Of a DNA stretch of 31,926 bases, positions 1-9,172 are shown in pieces (position 1 is the stretch's first letter; each line of letters begins with the position of its first letter). This DNA is from Cylindrotheca closterium. Taxonomy: Eukaryota; Bacillariophyta; Bacillariophyceae; Bacillariales; Bacillariaceae. Where the stretch lies: NCBI GenBank assembly GCA_933822405.4, contig CAKOGP040000258.1, forward strand, positions 49,529-81,454. Reading direction: 5' to 3'. Below the pieces are notes generated by a model. That model was not told the origin of the DNA. It worked only from the letters and a program-made list of their open reading frames with translations, and ran no database searches. A program made the position numbers and the translations under genes.

Positions 1-2251
1 GTCTGGAAGATTTGCCAATAGTGGCAAGACGTAGCCAAGTGTTTTCCCACTATCCGCTGGAGCATTCAAGACGACATCTTCTCCATCCACAATTGCCTTG
101 TAGCACGCTTTTTGCAACTGGAGCAGATGAGGTTCTGTGCAGTTGAATCTGAGAGAAACTTGTTCATACATATGGGCTGGCAATAGATCAGCCAAATTGG
201 AAGTTCCATCGTCGTTTGTCTCGGGCACTTGTTTCTTTTCCTGTCTTCGCTGGAGCCTTTGCAACATTTGGTATTCTTGCTCGTACTTCCCTTTCTTGTA
301 CCCGCCACTCAGTACTTGAAAGGCTACCACTACTTGACGAAGTTTCTCTGCTATTTCTTCCGAGTCATCCGCTAGACTCAGCTCCATGGCCTGTTACAGT
401 TAAAATACAAGGTGAGTGACCGAGATATGCCATTCCTGAGAAACAGAATTCGGAATTGGAACACAACAAGCTACCTGGGAGTGAACTAACCTTTTTTCGA
501 TACGCCGCCTTGATTTCCGACATGGAAGCACCTGGCTCCACGCCCAACACCTCAAATGGATATGGCTCATCACGTGTCCATGGACCCTCTTCTTCAGTCT
601 CACCATTTGTCGTGGCTTCTTCACTCTGCGAAGAGTCAGAGAATGAGACTTCCTTGGGAACACTGTCATCTTCGTCATCAAGATCAGCCACCGACTTGCT
701 CCCATTGGCCGAGGCCATCGTTTCGGTCTCAATCTCCTTGCTCGGAAAAGTCATTCCATTGATCCCATTGATCCCATTGACCTCATTCATTCCATTCGCT
801 CTTTCCTCCATTTCGTCAGCAGTGCTTGGAGGAGAAGGAGGGGAAGCCTTTACAGTTGCTGTAGCCACTTCAATGACATTATTCTTGTCCAATATCGATT
901 TGTCATCAGCAGTCTTGTCCAAAGCTGGTGGGAATACTTCTTCCGTAGTCTCGGATACGATTGGTTCTTGTTCTATTGGGTCCTCTTCGGTGGGAGCAGC
1001 ACCATCAGCAGTCATTTCGACGGCAGCATCATAGGGGGTCAGGAAATCATCCTTGTCAATGCTCAAAAATGCCCTTGATTCTCCTTTTTTGGATGTATCC
1101 CATTTCGGTGGACTTGGTGGTGGTGATGGTGGTGGCTGAGAAAAAGAGGAAGTTGCCGTCACCGTTTGTTCGCCAAAGTTGGATGGAGGAGATGAGATTG
1201 GTGGTGGTGGTGGTGATGCTCTTGGCGGTGGACGTGTAGCTGGTTGATAGGAATCATCGCGGCCCCAAGAGTTTTGTTGGGAAGAAGCATAGGCAGCACC
1301 ATTATAGATATCATCTTCGTTTCTGTGCTGTGCGACAGATGGTGGTGGTGGTGGTCTGGGTGCATAGGTGGCAGTGGAGGTGACATCAATAATCGTCTCT
1401 ATTCGTGGTGGTCGTTGTTGGGGTGACGACGATGGAATTGGTTGCATTGGAGATCGCCCATTCATGAATGGGTCAGCTGCTAGTTGCTGTCCAGGGGAGC
1501 CGTAGGATGTGGAATGTGCATTACGTTCTGGTCGTTGTTGCGGCGGCCTTTGTTGTTGCGGCGGCCTTTGTTGTTGCGGTGGTCTCTGTTGTTGCTGTTG
1601 TTGCTGTTGTTGCGGTGGTCTCTGCTGCTGCTGCTGCTGTTGTTGAGTCGGTCTTGGCGGTCTCCGCCGCGGGGGTTGTTGCTGCTGTTGCTGCCTTGGT
1701 TGCCTTATCTTTTGTTGTTGCTTCACCTTCTTCAAATAGTTCTCGATTCGTCTCGCCTCATCACTTTCCATATCCACCATAGTTTGGTTGTTGGCAAAGG
1801 ATGATCGTGGTTTGTAAGTGGCATCTGGTGATGTTTCAGAATTAGATCCCGTAAATGACGATGCGGTATACGATGATCCTGGTGAGGACCGACCATTGCG
1901 TGATCCAGAACCAGGCAAACCATCCTCTGCGTTTTCATTTGGAGGATGATCCTTGACCGTATTCAAAGCTTCGAGTCGTTGTATCAGAACCGTCTTGCTT
2001 CCCTTGTCTGATAGTCCCCTTGCCCGCAATTCGTTTTGCAACTGTAGAACAGTCTTTCTTCCCCAATCGACATTATTGATTGCCGATGCCAGTTGTGATG
2101 AGCGTGGTCTTCTTTGTATTGATGATGATGATGATGATGATGATGATCCAATTCCCAGTGGACGAAAGGAAAAGGCCTCTGATGTTTGAAAAGCACCACC
2201 ACAACAGACCCACGTTATGGCTGCCAATTGTATCCTCGTAAGCATCGTCAT
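1..2251 (-). CDS. Plastid-type SAP - Q/P-rich - J-like - DEAD-box helicase fusion (3' part beyond the window)
   Basis: Two exons are visible: 2251-491 and 390-1, separated by a 100-nt intron (391-490, GTTAGT..AACAG, phase 0). About 717 codons lie in the window; the rest of the helicase is off the left edge. Domains in order: signal-peptide-like start with an AF cleavage site (TSEAFSFRP, residues 24-32); poly-Ser (36-44); a SAP motif (about 66-95, with ELRARGL and LIQRL), which in known proteins binds nucleic acid; a long disordered linker rich in Q, P and S (about 130-550); a J-like domain crossing the intron (PYPFEVLGVEPGAS, then AAYRKK, exon 2 starting AMELSLADDSEEIAEKLRQ); and a helicase Q-motif region followed by Walker A APADSGKT (about 697-704). 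The J domain lacks HPD and the usual Gly of A-x-T-G-x-G-K-T is Asp. By family knowledge the protein would remodel RNA; the plastid location is inferred. The exon structure rests on frame and splice signals only. Confidence 0.85.
1530..1692. repeat. Q/P-coding low-complexity repeat in the helicase fusion gene
   Basis: Runs of CAA/CAG with CCx codons, read on the minus strand, encode repeated RPPQQQ-type units between the SAP and J-like domains. Slippage is likely, so length may vary between alleles. Confidence 0.8.
2121..2148. repeat. (GAT)n microsatellite coding for poly-Ser
   Basis: About nine GAT triplets, read on the minus strand as Ser codons just after the predicted plastid cleavage site of the helicase fusion. 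Confidence 0.9.
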
Positions 2252-3159
2252 CTCAAACTTTGACTTCAGTTTTCAGACTGAGATTAGAATTGGAAATCCC
2301 CGTTAGATGATTAGTTTTGTAGTAATGAGAATACCGTAATTGCTTTCTCAGAAGATGCTGGTACGGTATGCAACGGTCTTGACGTTGCTTTATTATAAGC
2401 TTTCTTCGGTAACTGAGAATCTACAGTACGGTGTTCGTAGGGACAGAGTTGAAGTATAATATGAGTATCACCTTGTCGACAGTATGAAAATTATTCTCAG
2501 ACTTCTTCCACAGGCGAGTGTCGCAACGCTTGTGATGGCTTCTCAAGGATTCAAAAACAGAACTCAACGAATTCCATTGGTCCATGCGGTGCAGACTGAC
2601 GACAGTCTTCGAGCATGCCTGCTTCAATAGTCTCACATACTCCATTTCGACAATGAAAAGATGACGTACGCCCAGCATACCATCGGTTCGAATTAGTCCT
2701 TCTACCACAGGGTGTTCAATTAAAATTACTACAGTATCTACAGATTTATTGATTTCACTGCGAGATGATGCAGATGACGATGTGATGCATGTGAAGTCGA
2801 ATGGAACTTGAACACATGAATTCATGCATGTTCTTCCACGGGAACATACAGTAAAATGCAAGTGCAAGCGAATCGACTTATTACCTACTTCTATTGTGGC
2901 AACCTACAGTAGGAGAATCAGAACGCGCACCAAAATAATGATGTGAAAAGGCTACTTGTCAATAATACTGTTAAAGCGTTGTTGCCTGCCCAGAGCATTG
3001 CATGCTTCCTATCTACCTTTAAGCAGTAGAGCTGACGCATGGAGTGAGAAAAATTGGATCTGAGTGCTCTGGATTGCGTCGTGTCAAGATCCCCAGTACT
3101 ACTGTACAGAAATCATTGGGGCAAGGGAATTCAATTTTTGTACGGCGATGATGTGCACT
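2252..3159. other. Intergenic, no supported gene
   Basis: AT-rich spacer upstream of the helicase fusion, presumably holding its promoter near 2252-2400. It contains four copies of TACAGTA/TACTGTA (2422, 2730, 2905, 3100). A minus-strand open frame at 2421-2867 has no ATG at its start and no recognisable motif, so I do not call it. Confidence 0.6.
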
Positions 3160-4206
3160 GTACGTTATTTTCACAGAACCATACCATCGTTGAAAAGAAT
3201 AAAGTCAGAATCATTTTGCGATTATCGTTTGGAAAGAATCACCACTCCGTCTAGTGTGAAAATATTGGACCCTTCTATCTTTCGTTCTTGCTTGTCGAAT
3301 ATTGGTGGAGGTGGATCTTTCCCTCTCGAGCGGTATAGCGATATTCCAAGGTCTGGATTTTCTCATTGCAGCTACAAGTGGTCCGCCTACCCAACACTGT
3401 GGGCGACATCGCCTCCGATGCATTTTCAAACTGTTCTAATCTGGTCACGGTGGAAGTCTTGCTTGACCACCGCCCATCCGGCTTGGATTGAACACGTTTG
3501 CTAATTTGCATCTCCCTTTCGAATGTCATACTCCCACAATAAGGGTCGATTTGCCGCAGAGATTCTTTTATGGGAGCTTTTTCTCGGTGCACTCTACTAC
3601 AAAAGTACTGTGATGCAATGGATGATGACGAGATTATCGAGGGTTTGATTCGTCGCTTCGGTGGGCGTCCCGTCCATAAGTTGTGCTATCGCTCATCCAC
3701 CATCACTCATCAGGACAACATCTATGTCAATGCATCGACAGCACCCTAAAGTGTGCATCCTTTCAGTTGCAGGCAAGTTCGACATGACTCCATTTCAAAT
3801 ACTGTGGTCTGATGTAAAGCCCCGTCGAGATCTATTGCTTGCGCTTCTTGACAATTTACCCACGGATGGAACTATGCCAATGGCAAAACGACCCCATAGA
3901 CTACTAGTTACTCGCCAACTGGGCTTTTGAAACTGCCGATTTTTTTTTCAAATGGCCATGCAACGCTGGATGATCGCTTCGTTGCAGCGTTGGAGTGATA
4001 CTGTCGTCGTGGAAGACATGGAGGGCTGTGTCGAAGCCATTCGTGCTGAAACTGAAAAAGAACGCCGATTCATTCACTCAATTTGGACGAGGATGCATGC
4101 TCTGTATTCCAACGCTTATGCATTGGATGAGAATATGACCATATTGGTGGTGGCCTTGTGGAAACAAGAAACTACAGGAAATTGGTCATGGTGCTTGCAA
4201 GTGTAG
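3160..4206 (+). pseudogene. Decayed BspA-type leucine-rich-repeat / ankyrin-like protein gene
   Basis: The coding signal is split over several frames by shifts and stops. About 3180-3300 reads TIPSLKRIKSESFCD, then LERITTPSSVKILDPSIFRS, which is the BspA-like LRR pattern. After a frame change 3310-3360 reads LVEVDLSLSSGIAIFQG. Another shift gives LQVVRLPNTVGDIASDAFSN and NCSNLVTVEVLL (3372-3485, ending in TGA). The C-terminal part is also broken: EIIEGLIRRFGGRPVHKLCY (about 3627-3690), DMTPFQILWSDVKPRRDLLL (about 3783-3840) and AMQRWMIASLQRW through MTILVVALWK (3952-4180). These last blocks resemble the conserved tail of a large diatom LRR family (from memory of such proteins). With at least four disruptions the locus cannot make a full protein and is best seen as an old duplicate. 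Confidence 0.8.
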
Positions 4207-4907
4207 GTTCCTTTTTTGGATTGGTACTGTCTTGATTCATTCAGTCTTGGCATCATATAAGGAAGCAATTGGATGGTAAACAAAAGCACTTTCTGAACAC
4301 AATAATGGTCATTTCCACTAAAATCAAAGCAAAAATTACACCAAAACGAACATTAACCAAAAGACATACTATAAACTAGTAGCTATGAAAGCATCTTGAT
4401 TTCTCTACTCTTTTTGAAATTGTTGATTCTCGTGTGATGTCTGATTTTAGCACAACAGCCAGCAATGGCATCGAGCGACAAGATTCCAAACAAAAGACTA
4501 TGAATATTCTGTAATCTCATTCCCCCAATAATCGTGACATCAAAAGCCAACGATCCAACAATCGAAATAAAATTCCAGAGTCCAACTTCCACCAAACGGA
4601 TCTACTTTCCTGGCATGGTATTGCAGTATTTTATGGTGTCCCAGTTGATTCAGAAAGATCAGGTACACGGAGCTGGACTATGTTTTCTTGCGTTGTGGTT
4701 CTGATTGGTACATTTTCAACAACAGAACCAATAACTACCGAGCATGTCATCGTCAGTCAGCACTGAAACGACAAGACACCAGGAGACGCAACAATAACAT
4801 TACATTCAGTGCATCCCCATTTCCCCATTTGAGAAACGATACATTACTCCGACAGTTTGATCCAACTGTAGCTTTCCCTCCAGAATTCCTTCCACCCCTC
4901 ACTATTC
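4207..4907. other. Intergenic, nothing supported
   Basis: AT-rich sequence between the LRR relic and the 3' end of the first PMFT-family gene. A minus-strand frame at 4383-4595 looks hydrophobic but begins at TTG and has no family signature. Confidence 0.55.
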
Positions 4908-5897
4908 TCAATACTCTGGAGAATTTTCGTCTTGGTCCCACCACAATGTCGAAGCAGCGGCTTCTGCTTGTTCTTCGTCCACTTCAATGTCGGAAGTTTG
5001 AAAGTCTTCCAACAACTCTGGTAGAACATGCGATCTGAAAGGAGGTTCCGATAGGATTTCCATTTCATCATGGGTCAACGACGTCGACAAGATTCGATGA
5101 TTGATACCAAGTCGTTCCGTCAGTTCATTTCCAAAGGCAACCAAGAACTCTACGGATAGCCGAGAGGCTTCCAAATCCCCCCAATGAGAGGCTGCCAATT
5201 CTGCCAACCATGCTTCAAAGGCCTTGGTAAGCGCTATTGAATGGGCGGTACTACTCGAACCTAAAATAGCAATCGCCGAAAGGACTTGATTGTCATCCAA
5301 AACTGTAAACCCTTCACAGGTGGATGGGTCATAGGTCATGCGATCTGTAAAGGCGTAGGTATCCCAAAAGAAAATATCGTTCGAGGTGGTGACCTCGGAG
5401 GATGATGATGACGACCTTTTGCCCAACAAGATACCACCAAATTGACTACTCTCTTCGTATTCAACCGCATGATCTTCATCACCACCATCTTCGGTAGAGC
5501 CCCACCACGACAAGGGAGCTGGTGCACCAATATGTGGCTTGAAGGGATTGCGCATAATGTTATACAGGTCACGTCTTGTCGATGCCGTAAACATGGGCTC
5601 GTCCTGTAGTCGTGCTTCGACTTCCTCGTCGCTATTTTCTTGGACCGTAGAGGGAATTATAGGTTTCGGAGTCATAGCTTGAAAGCCAAAACCACCAGTG
5701 CTGGCTGAGGTGGATTCTTGTTCTTGGATATCATTGCTTTGCGTCCATCTTCTTGTGTCAAGAAAGCTGGACGATTCTTGCTTCAGCATCGTTTTCGATG
5801 ACGCTTCGTGTTGAAATCCACCAACAACCTTCAGGTCATCTCCAATGAGCAATAAGAATACAATCAAGAAAACAGGGAGGAGCGAAATGGAAGACAT
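4908..5897 (-). CDS. PMFT-core family protein 1 (signal/transit-like N-terminus, unknown function)
   Basis: Single exon, 329 aa. I chose the ATG at 5897 because it puts a signal peptide (LLPVFLIVFLLLIG) at the N-terminus; an ATG 40 codons upstream (6017) would bury it. The signal is followed by VVGGFQHEAS, a possible diatom plastid cleavage site with Phe at +1, though less canonical than ASAFAP. A Ser/Thr-rich spacer leads to the core (about 98-300): DEPMFTASTRRDLYNIM, a variable acidic loop, FGGILLGK, GFTVLDDNQVLSAIA, ALTKAFEAWLAELA, SRLSVEFLVAFGNELTERLG, INHRI and ILSEPPF. The same blocks occur in the genes at 6222-8593 and 9173-11461, so the three are tandem paralogs. This member is the shortest and has almost no low-complexity extension. 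I recognise no catalytic motif. Function unknown. Confidence 0.85.
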   Translation of the reverse strand: MSSISLLPVFLIVFLLLIGDDLKVVGGFQHEASSKTMLKQESSSFLDTRRWTQSNDIQEQESTSASTGGFGFQAMTPKPIIPSTVQENSDEEVEARLQDEPMFTASTRRDLYNIMRNPFKPHIGAPAPLSWWGSTEDGGDEDHAVEYEESSQFGGILLGKRSSSSSSEVTTSNDIFFWDTYAFTDRMTYDPSTCEGFTVLDDNQVLSAIAILGSSSTAHSIALTKAFEAWLAELAASHWGDLEASRLSVEFLVAFGNELTERLGINHRILSTSLTHDEMEILSEPPFRSHVLPELLEDFQTSDIEVDEEQAEAAASTLWWDQDENSPEY

Positions 5898-5950
5898 CGT
5901 TTTTGCAGTAAATGGAAGGAATGAATCTGCAGCTAGTGAACAATACCCTG

Positions 5951-5960
5951 TTATATATAC
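5951..5960 (-). promoter_or_regulatory. Possible TATA element of PMFT-core gene 1
   Basis: GTATATATAA on the minus strand, about 55 bases upstream of the ATG at 5897. It directly abuts a TACAGTACCGGTA motif at 5961-5973. Composition and position support a TATA-like element; no transcription start is known. Confidence 0.35.
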
Positions 5961-6221
5961 TACAGTACCGGTATAGAAGGTACTCTGCAAATGCAAAGTA
6001 TTCTGCATTTGAACCAAAATACCGTTGGAAATCTTAGTTGCCTGACGACGTACGTACCGATCCAGACTCTTCCATTTGTTTCATGTTTTCAGTTTGATGT
6101 TCAATTGACAGTGTGCTCTCCCTGACAACAGAATAATATTAGTGCTAGGTATACTTGTATACACACCTTCTCTATACAGTTATAGCAACAGGATACTAAA
6201 CAAAAACTAAAGATTGTCAAC

Positions 6222-8593
6222 TTAGAAGTTTTCATACCACCCCTTGTCCCCAGCGTTATTGTTGTTGCCCCGAGGATTGTCATCCCACAAGGCATTGTCT
6301 CGTTTGGACCCTCTTCGGACATCCTCGTACAAGCCATTGCCATAGCTATTCAAGCCACCACCCCGATTGTTCCCATTGTTGTTATTATTGTTGGTTCCTC
6401 CATTGAGATTCATATTGTTACCGAAATTATTGGGTGGGGCCGATTGTGGTGGTCCTGGTGGTGGGGGTGGCGGCCCACGGTTGTCTCCATATGGAGGACT
6501 TTGGTTGTTATTATTGTTGTTGTTGTTGTTGGCATATGGACTGTTGTTGGCATATCGAGCGCCGCTATTGTTGTCATTGGGATTGCCATAGCTTCCGTTG
6601 TTAGGACCATTGTTAGGACCGTTTCCATAAGGAGGGCCATTATTATTCATCATATCATTGCCATTCGGATTCCTGTTGTCGTAACCACGTAACTTGGAAT
6701 TCGATCGAAATCCATCATTATTAGTGTTGCTGTTGTAATTGTAGCCGTCGGTATTACCTTGAAGGGGCCGACCCTGATCTGGCATGTTATTTCCATACAC
6801 TTGACCATTGTTGTTGCGACCAACGTTCCGACTATCGTCGGTACTACCAGAGTAAGTGTTTCCTCTGCTTCCATAGCTGCGACCACCACTTGGTGGAGGT
6901 GGATTATTATTGTAGCCATTAGGGTCATTTGGTCGGTTATTAAAGTCCATATTGTTGTTGTTTGGATTGCTATATGGCCCAGGCTGTTGCATGGGTGGAG
7001 GGTTCTGTCTCGGCTGCTGCTGTTGCGGTGGTGGCGGCGGCACACCGTATGGACTGTTCTGCCGCGGCTGCTGCTGTTGCGGTGGTGGCACACCGTAAGG
7101 ACCATTTTTGAGCGGCTGCTGCTGCTGCGGGGGTGGTGGCGGAACACCGTAGGGACTGTTCTGTCGCGGCTGCTGCTGTTGTGGTGGTGGAGGCGGAACA
7201 CCGTAAGGACTGTTCTGTAGCGGCGGCTGCTGTTGCGGTGGTGGTGGTTGTCCGTAAGGATCGTTGCTTCCGTAAGGGTTCCTGTTGTAACCATTGTTTC
7301 CGCCATAAGTATTACCATTGTTAATGTTGCCATTGTTGTTGTTGGTGCTAGGGTTGTAGGCGGGACCTGTGTTCGGCCGGGTATTCATGCCAAGATCCGA
7401 GTTGCCATAATTTCCAGCCAATGGTATTATTTCGGGTGGCGGGGCGGATCGGATAGCATCCATATTCATACCTCTCATGGTTTCTCCTTGGAAGGTTTCT
7501 AGAGACTCATTATCGACAAAGTTGGCAAAGGGTTGTTGACAAAGGATTTCAATCTCTTGGGGTACCAACCGAGTGGATCGTATCCGATTGTTGATATCCA
7601 AGCGTGGGGTCATTTCATTCCCAAAGGCAACCAGAAATTCGATCGATAGTTGGGAAGCCTCTGGCTCTGCCCAGTACAATTGGACCAACTGCGCTAGATA
7701 GGCTTCGAAGGCTTGTGTAATGGCCAAGGCTACAGGAGTAATCTTGCCAATACTGGAAATGGCTTCGAGCATTTGTTCGTCGTCCAAAATAGTAAATCCG
7801 GATGGATTGGCACCCTTGGCGGCAAAGGCAAAGGTATCCCACGCCGCATTGGGACCGGCCCCATCCGAACTCTTGGCCAGCAAGACAGAACCAAAGATTT
7901 GGCGGCCATTATCCTCGCCTCCCAAGGATGGATTGTACGGAGATTTCAGAATCCGATAGATATCACGACGGACGGCAGAAGTAAACATGGGCTGATCTCG
8001 TTCTCTTGCCAATAATTCTTCTTGATCAAAGACAGTAGTGACTTGAAAGGCGACAATTTCTTCTCTTCTGTTGTGTTGTTGATTTAGGAAATGTGGGGTG
8101 ATCAGAGGAAACATGACAGACATGGTTTGTATACAGCGAGATATCATCAGATGAGATTGAATGAAGGTTTAGGAAACACAAGACAAAGAGTCGCATGAAA
8201 GAAGCCAAGGTGGGTCCAAAGAGTAATAGAATATGTTGAGGTACTGATAACAATAATAATAATAATACCAATTGACAATAGGCTCTTTCGAATGAATGAA
8301 TCGCCTATCTGACATCATCAATCTTCATCTCATCTCATCTCATCTCTTTCAACGTACACGTACCTTTGGTTGTTGTTCATGTTGTTGCCGTATCCACTGT
8401 TGCCGTATCCACTATTCCCTCCACCCATCATTCCGGAAAACAATCGGGTCGTAGTTTTGGTGGCCAAGAGTGCAGATTTGGCATTTGTAATAGTAGATGT
8501 CGAAATAATGGCAATAGGAGCGAAGGAATGAACCACTCTTTCACAGAGCAAGAACAGTGACAGGAGGACAGCGCATCGCGAAGCTTGTGTCAT
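6222..8593 (-). CDS. PMFT-core family protein 2 with long P/Q/N/G-rich tail; two exons
   Basis: Proposed exons 8593-8364 and 8067-6222 (691 aa), with a 296-nt phase-2 intron (8068-8363, GTACGT..CAACAG). Exon 1 supplies a signal peptide ending in VVHSFAPIAI, a near-perfect diatom plastid cleavage motif, then a basic Ser/Thr-rich transit-like stretch and GYGNSGYGNN. Exon 2 joins in frame at REEIVAFQV and holds the core (about 98-275): DQPMFTSAVRRDIYRILKSP, FGSVLLAK, GFTILDDEQMLEAISSIG, ITQAFEAYLAQLV, SQLSIEFLVAFGNEMTPRLD, INNRIRS. The remaining about 410 residues are disordered: five units of PYGVPPPPPQQQQPRQNS type (7003-7257), then Asn/Gly/Tyr-rich sequence. Without exon 1, an ATG at 8147 would give a protein with no clear targeting signal, unlike both paralogs. 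Function unknown; the plastid location is inferred. Confidence 0.8.
7003..7257. repeat. Tandem repeat coding for PYGVPPPPPQQQQPRQ-type units
   Basis: About five imperfect units of roughly 45-54 nt on the minus strand. They encode PYG[Q/V]PPPP followed by Q runs and [P/R/L][L/Q/K]N[S/G/P]. Unit-length changes are in multiples of three, keeping the frame. Confidence 0.85.
8253..8347. repeat. Simple repeats inside the proposed intron of PMFT-core gene 2
   Basis: An (AAT)n run near 8253-8268 and a (CATCT)n run near 8320-8347 lie within the proposed intron 8068-8363. This fits non-coding sequence. Confidence 0.6.
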
Positions 8594-9172
8594 CTTATAG
8601 GATACAGCTGTTATCGTTGACGTATTTGGCGTATTGGGTATCCTTTAGATAGACTACCGGTGATCTCTGGGTGGCAGAAGTATGAATTGCATGTATCGTA
8701 TCCAAGAGAGAGAGATAACAAGAGAGGTTGATGGGCGTATCATCAACAGACACCGCAGAAGCAGGCAGACTTTGACTTCAGATTGATTCATTCCAACGTC
8801 ACTCGGTACTGTATTGGATGATGATGATTCAAAAAACACACCGGTCGTGCCTGTCTCCACCAATTAGAATCAATCATCCGTCAGAATAGAGAATAGACTA
8901 TCGAAATACAATGTGCTACAAGAATATAAAAAATGAGCCACAATACCGTACGGCAAGAAGTGAAGTATTCTGATCACCAAATCCGACATGGAAATTCCAG
9001 ATTCCTTTCGAGTTCTGATCCAACGCATCATCTTCTCCCATCATCTTCAAATTAAATACTGTAACATCAATCAATCATCCTCATCGCTGTCGTTTACCGC
9101 AGCATTCAAACAAGTCTATTTGCAAAGATATAGGTTGTGTACTATCATACAATAAGTAAAAGGGGATAAGGG
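8594..9172. promoter_or_regulatory. Shared divergent promoter region of PMFT-core genes 2 and 3
   Basis: 579 bases separate the start of the minus-strand gene (8593) from that of the plus-strand paralog (9173). The region must hold both promoters, so co-expression is plausible. TACTGTA copies lie at 8807 and 9057. No clear TATA box is assigned to either side. Confidence 0.5.

Noticed and set aside
1159..1804. Antisense Val/Ala/Leu-rich and His-rich frames over the Q/P region of the helicase fusion
   Set aside because: They are shadows of codon repeats with no independent features.
2681..2692. GGTTCGAATT resembling a tRNA B box
   Set aside because: No matching A box or acceptor stem in the surrounding 90 bases on either strand.
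2421..2867. 148-codon minus-strand open frame
   Set aside because: It begins at TTG, has no motif and lies in an AT-rich spacer with several TACAGTA words.
4383..4595. Hydrophobic 70-codon minus-strand frame
   Set aside because: No ATG start, no recognisable family and no splice partner found.
5898..6017. N-terminal extension of PMFT-core gene 1 to an upstream ATG
   Set aside because: It would place 40 residues before an obvious signal peptide and run over the TATA-like element.
6367..7333. Long open frames rich in Leu, Val, Trp or His over the repeat region of gene 2
   Set aside because: They are out-of-frame or antisense readings of CAA/CCx/AAC repeats.
8068..8147. Start of PMFT-core gene 2 at the ATG at 8147
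   Set aside because: The resulting protein lacks the signal peptide present in both paralogs, and the splice from exon 1 fits frame and consensus. Kept as an alternative.
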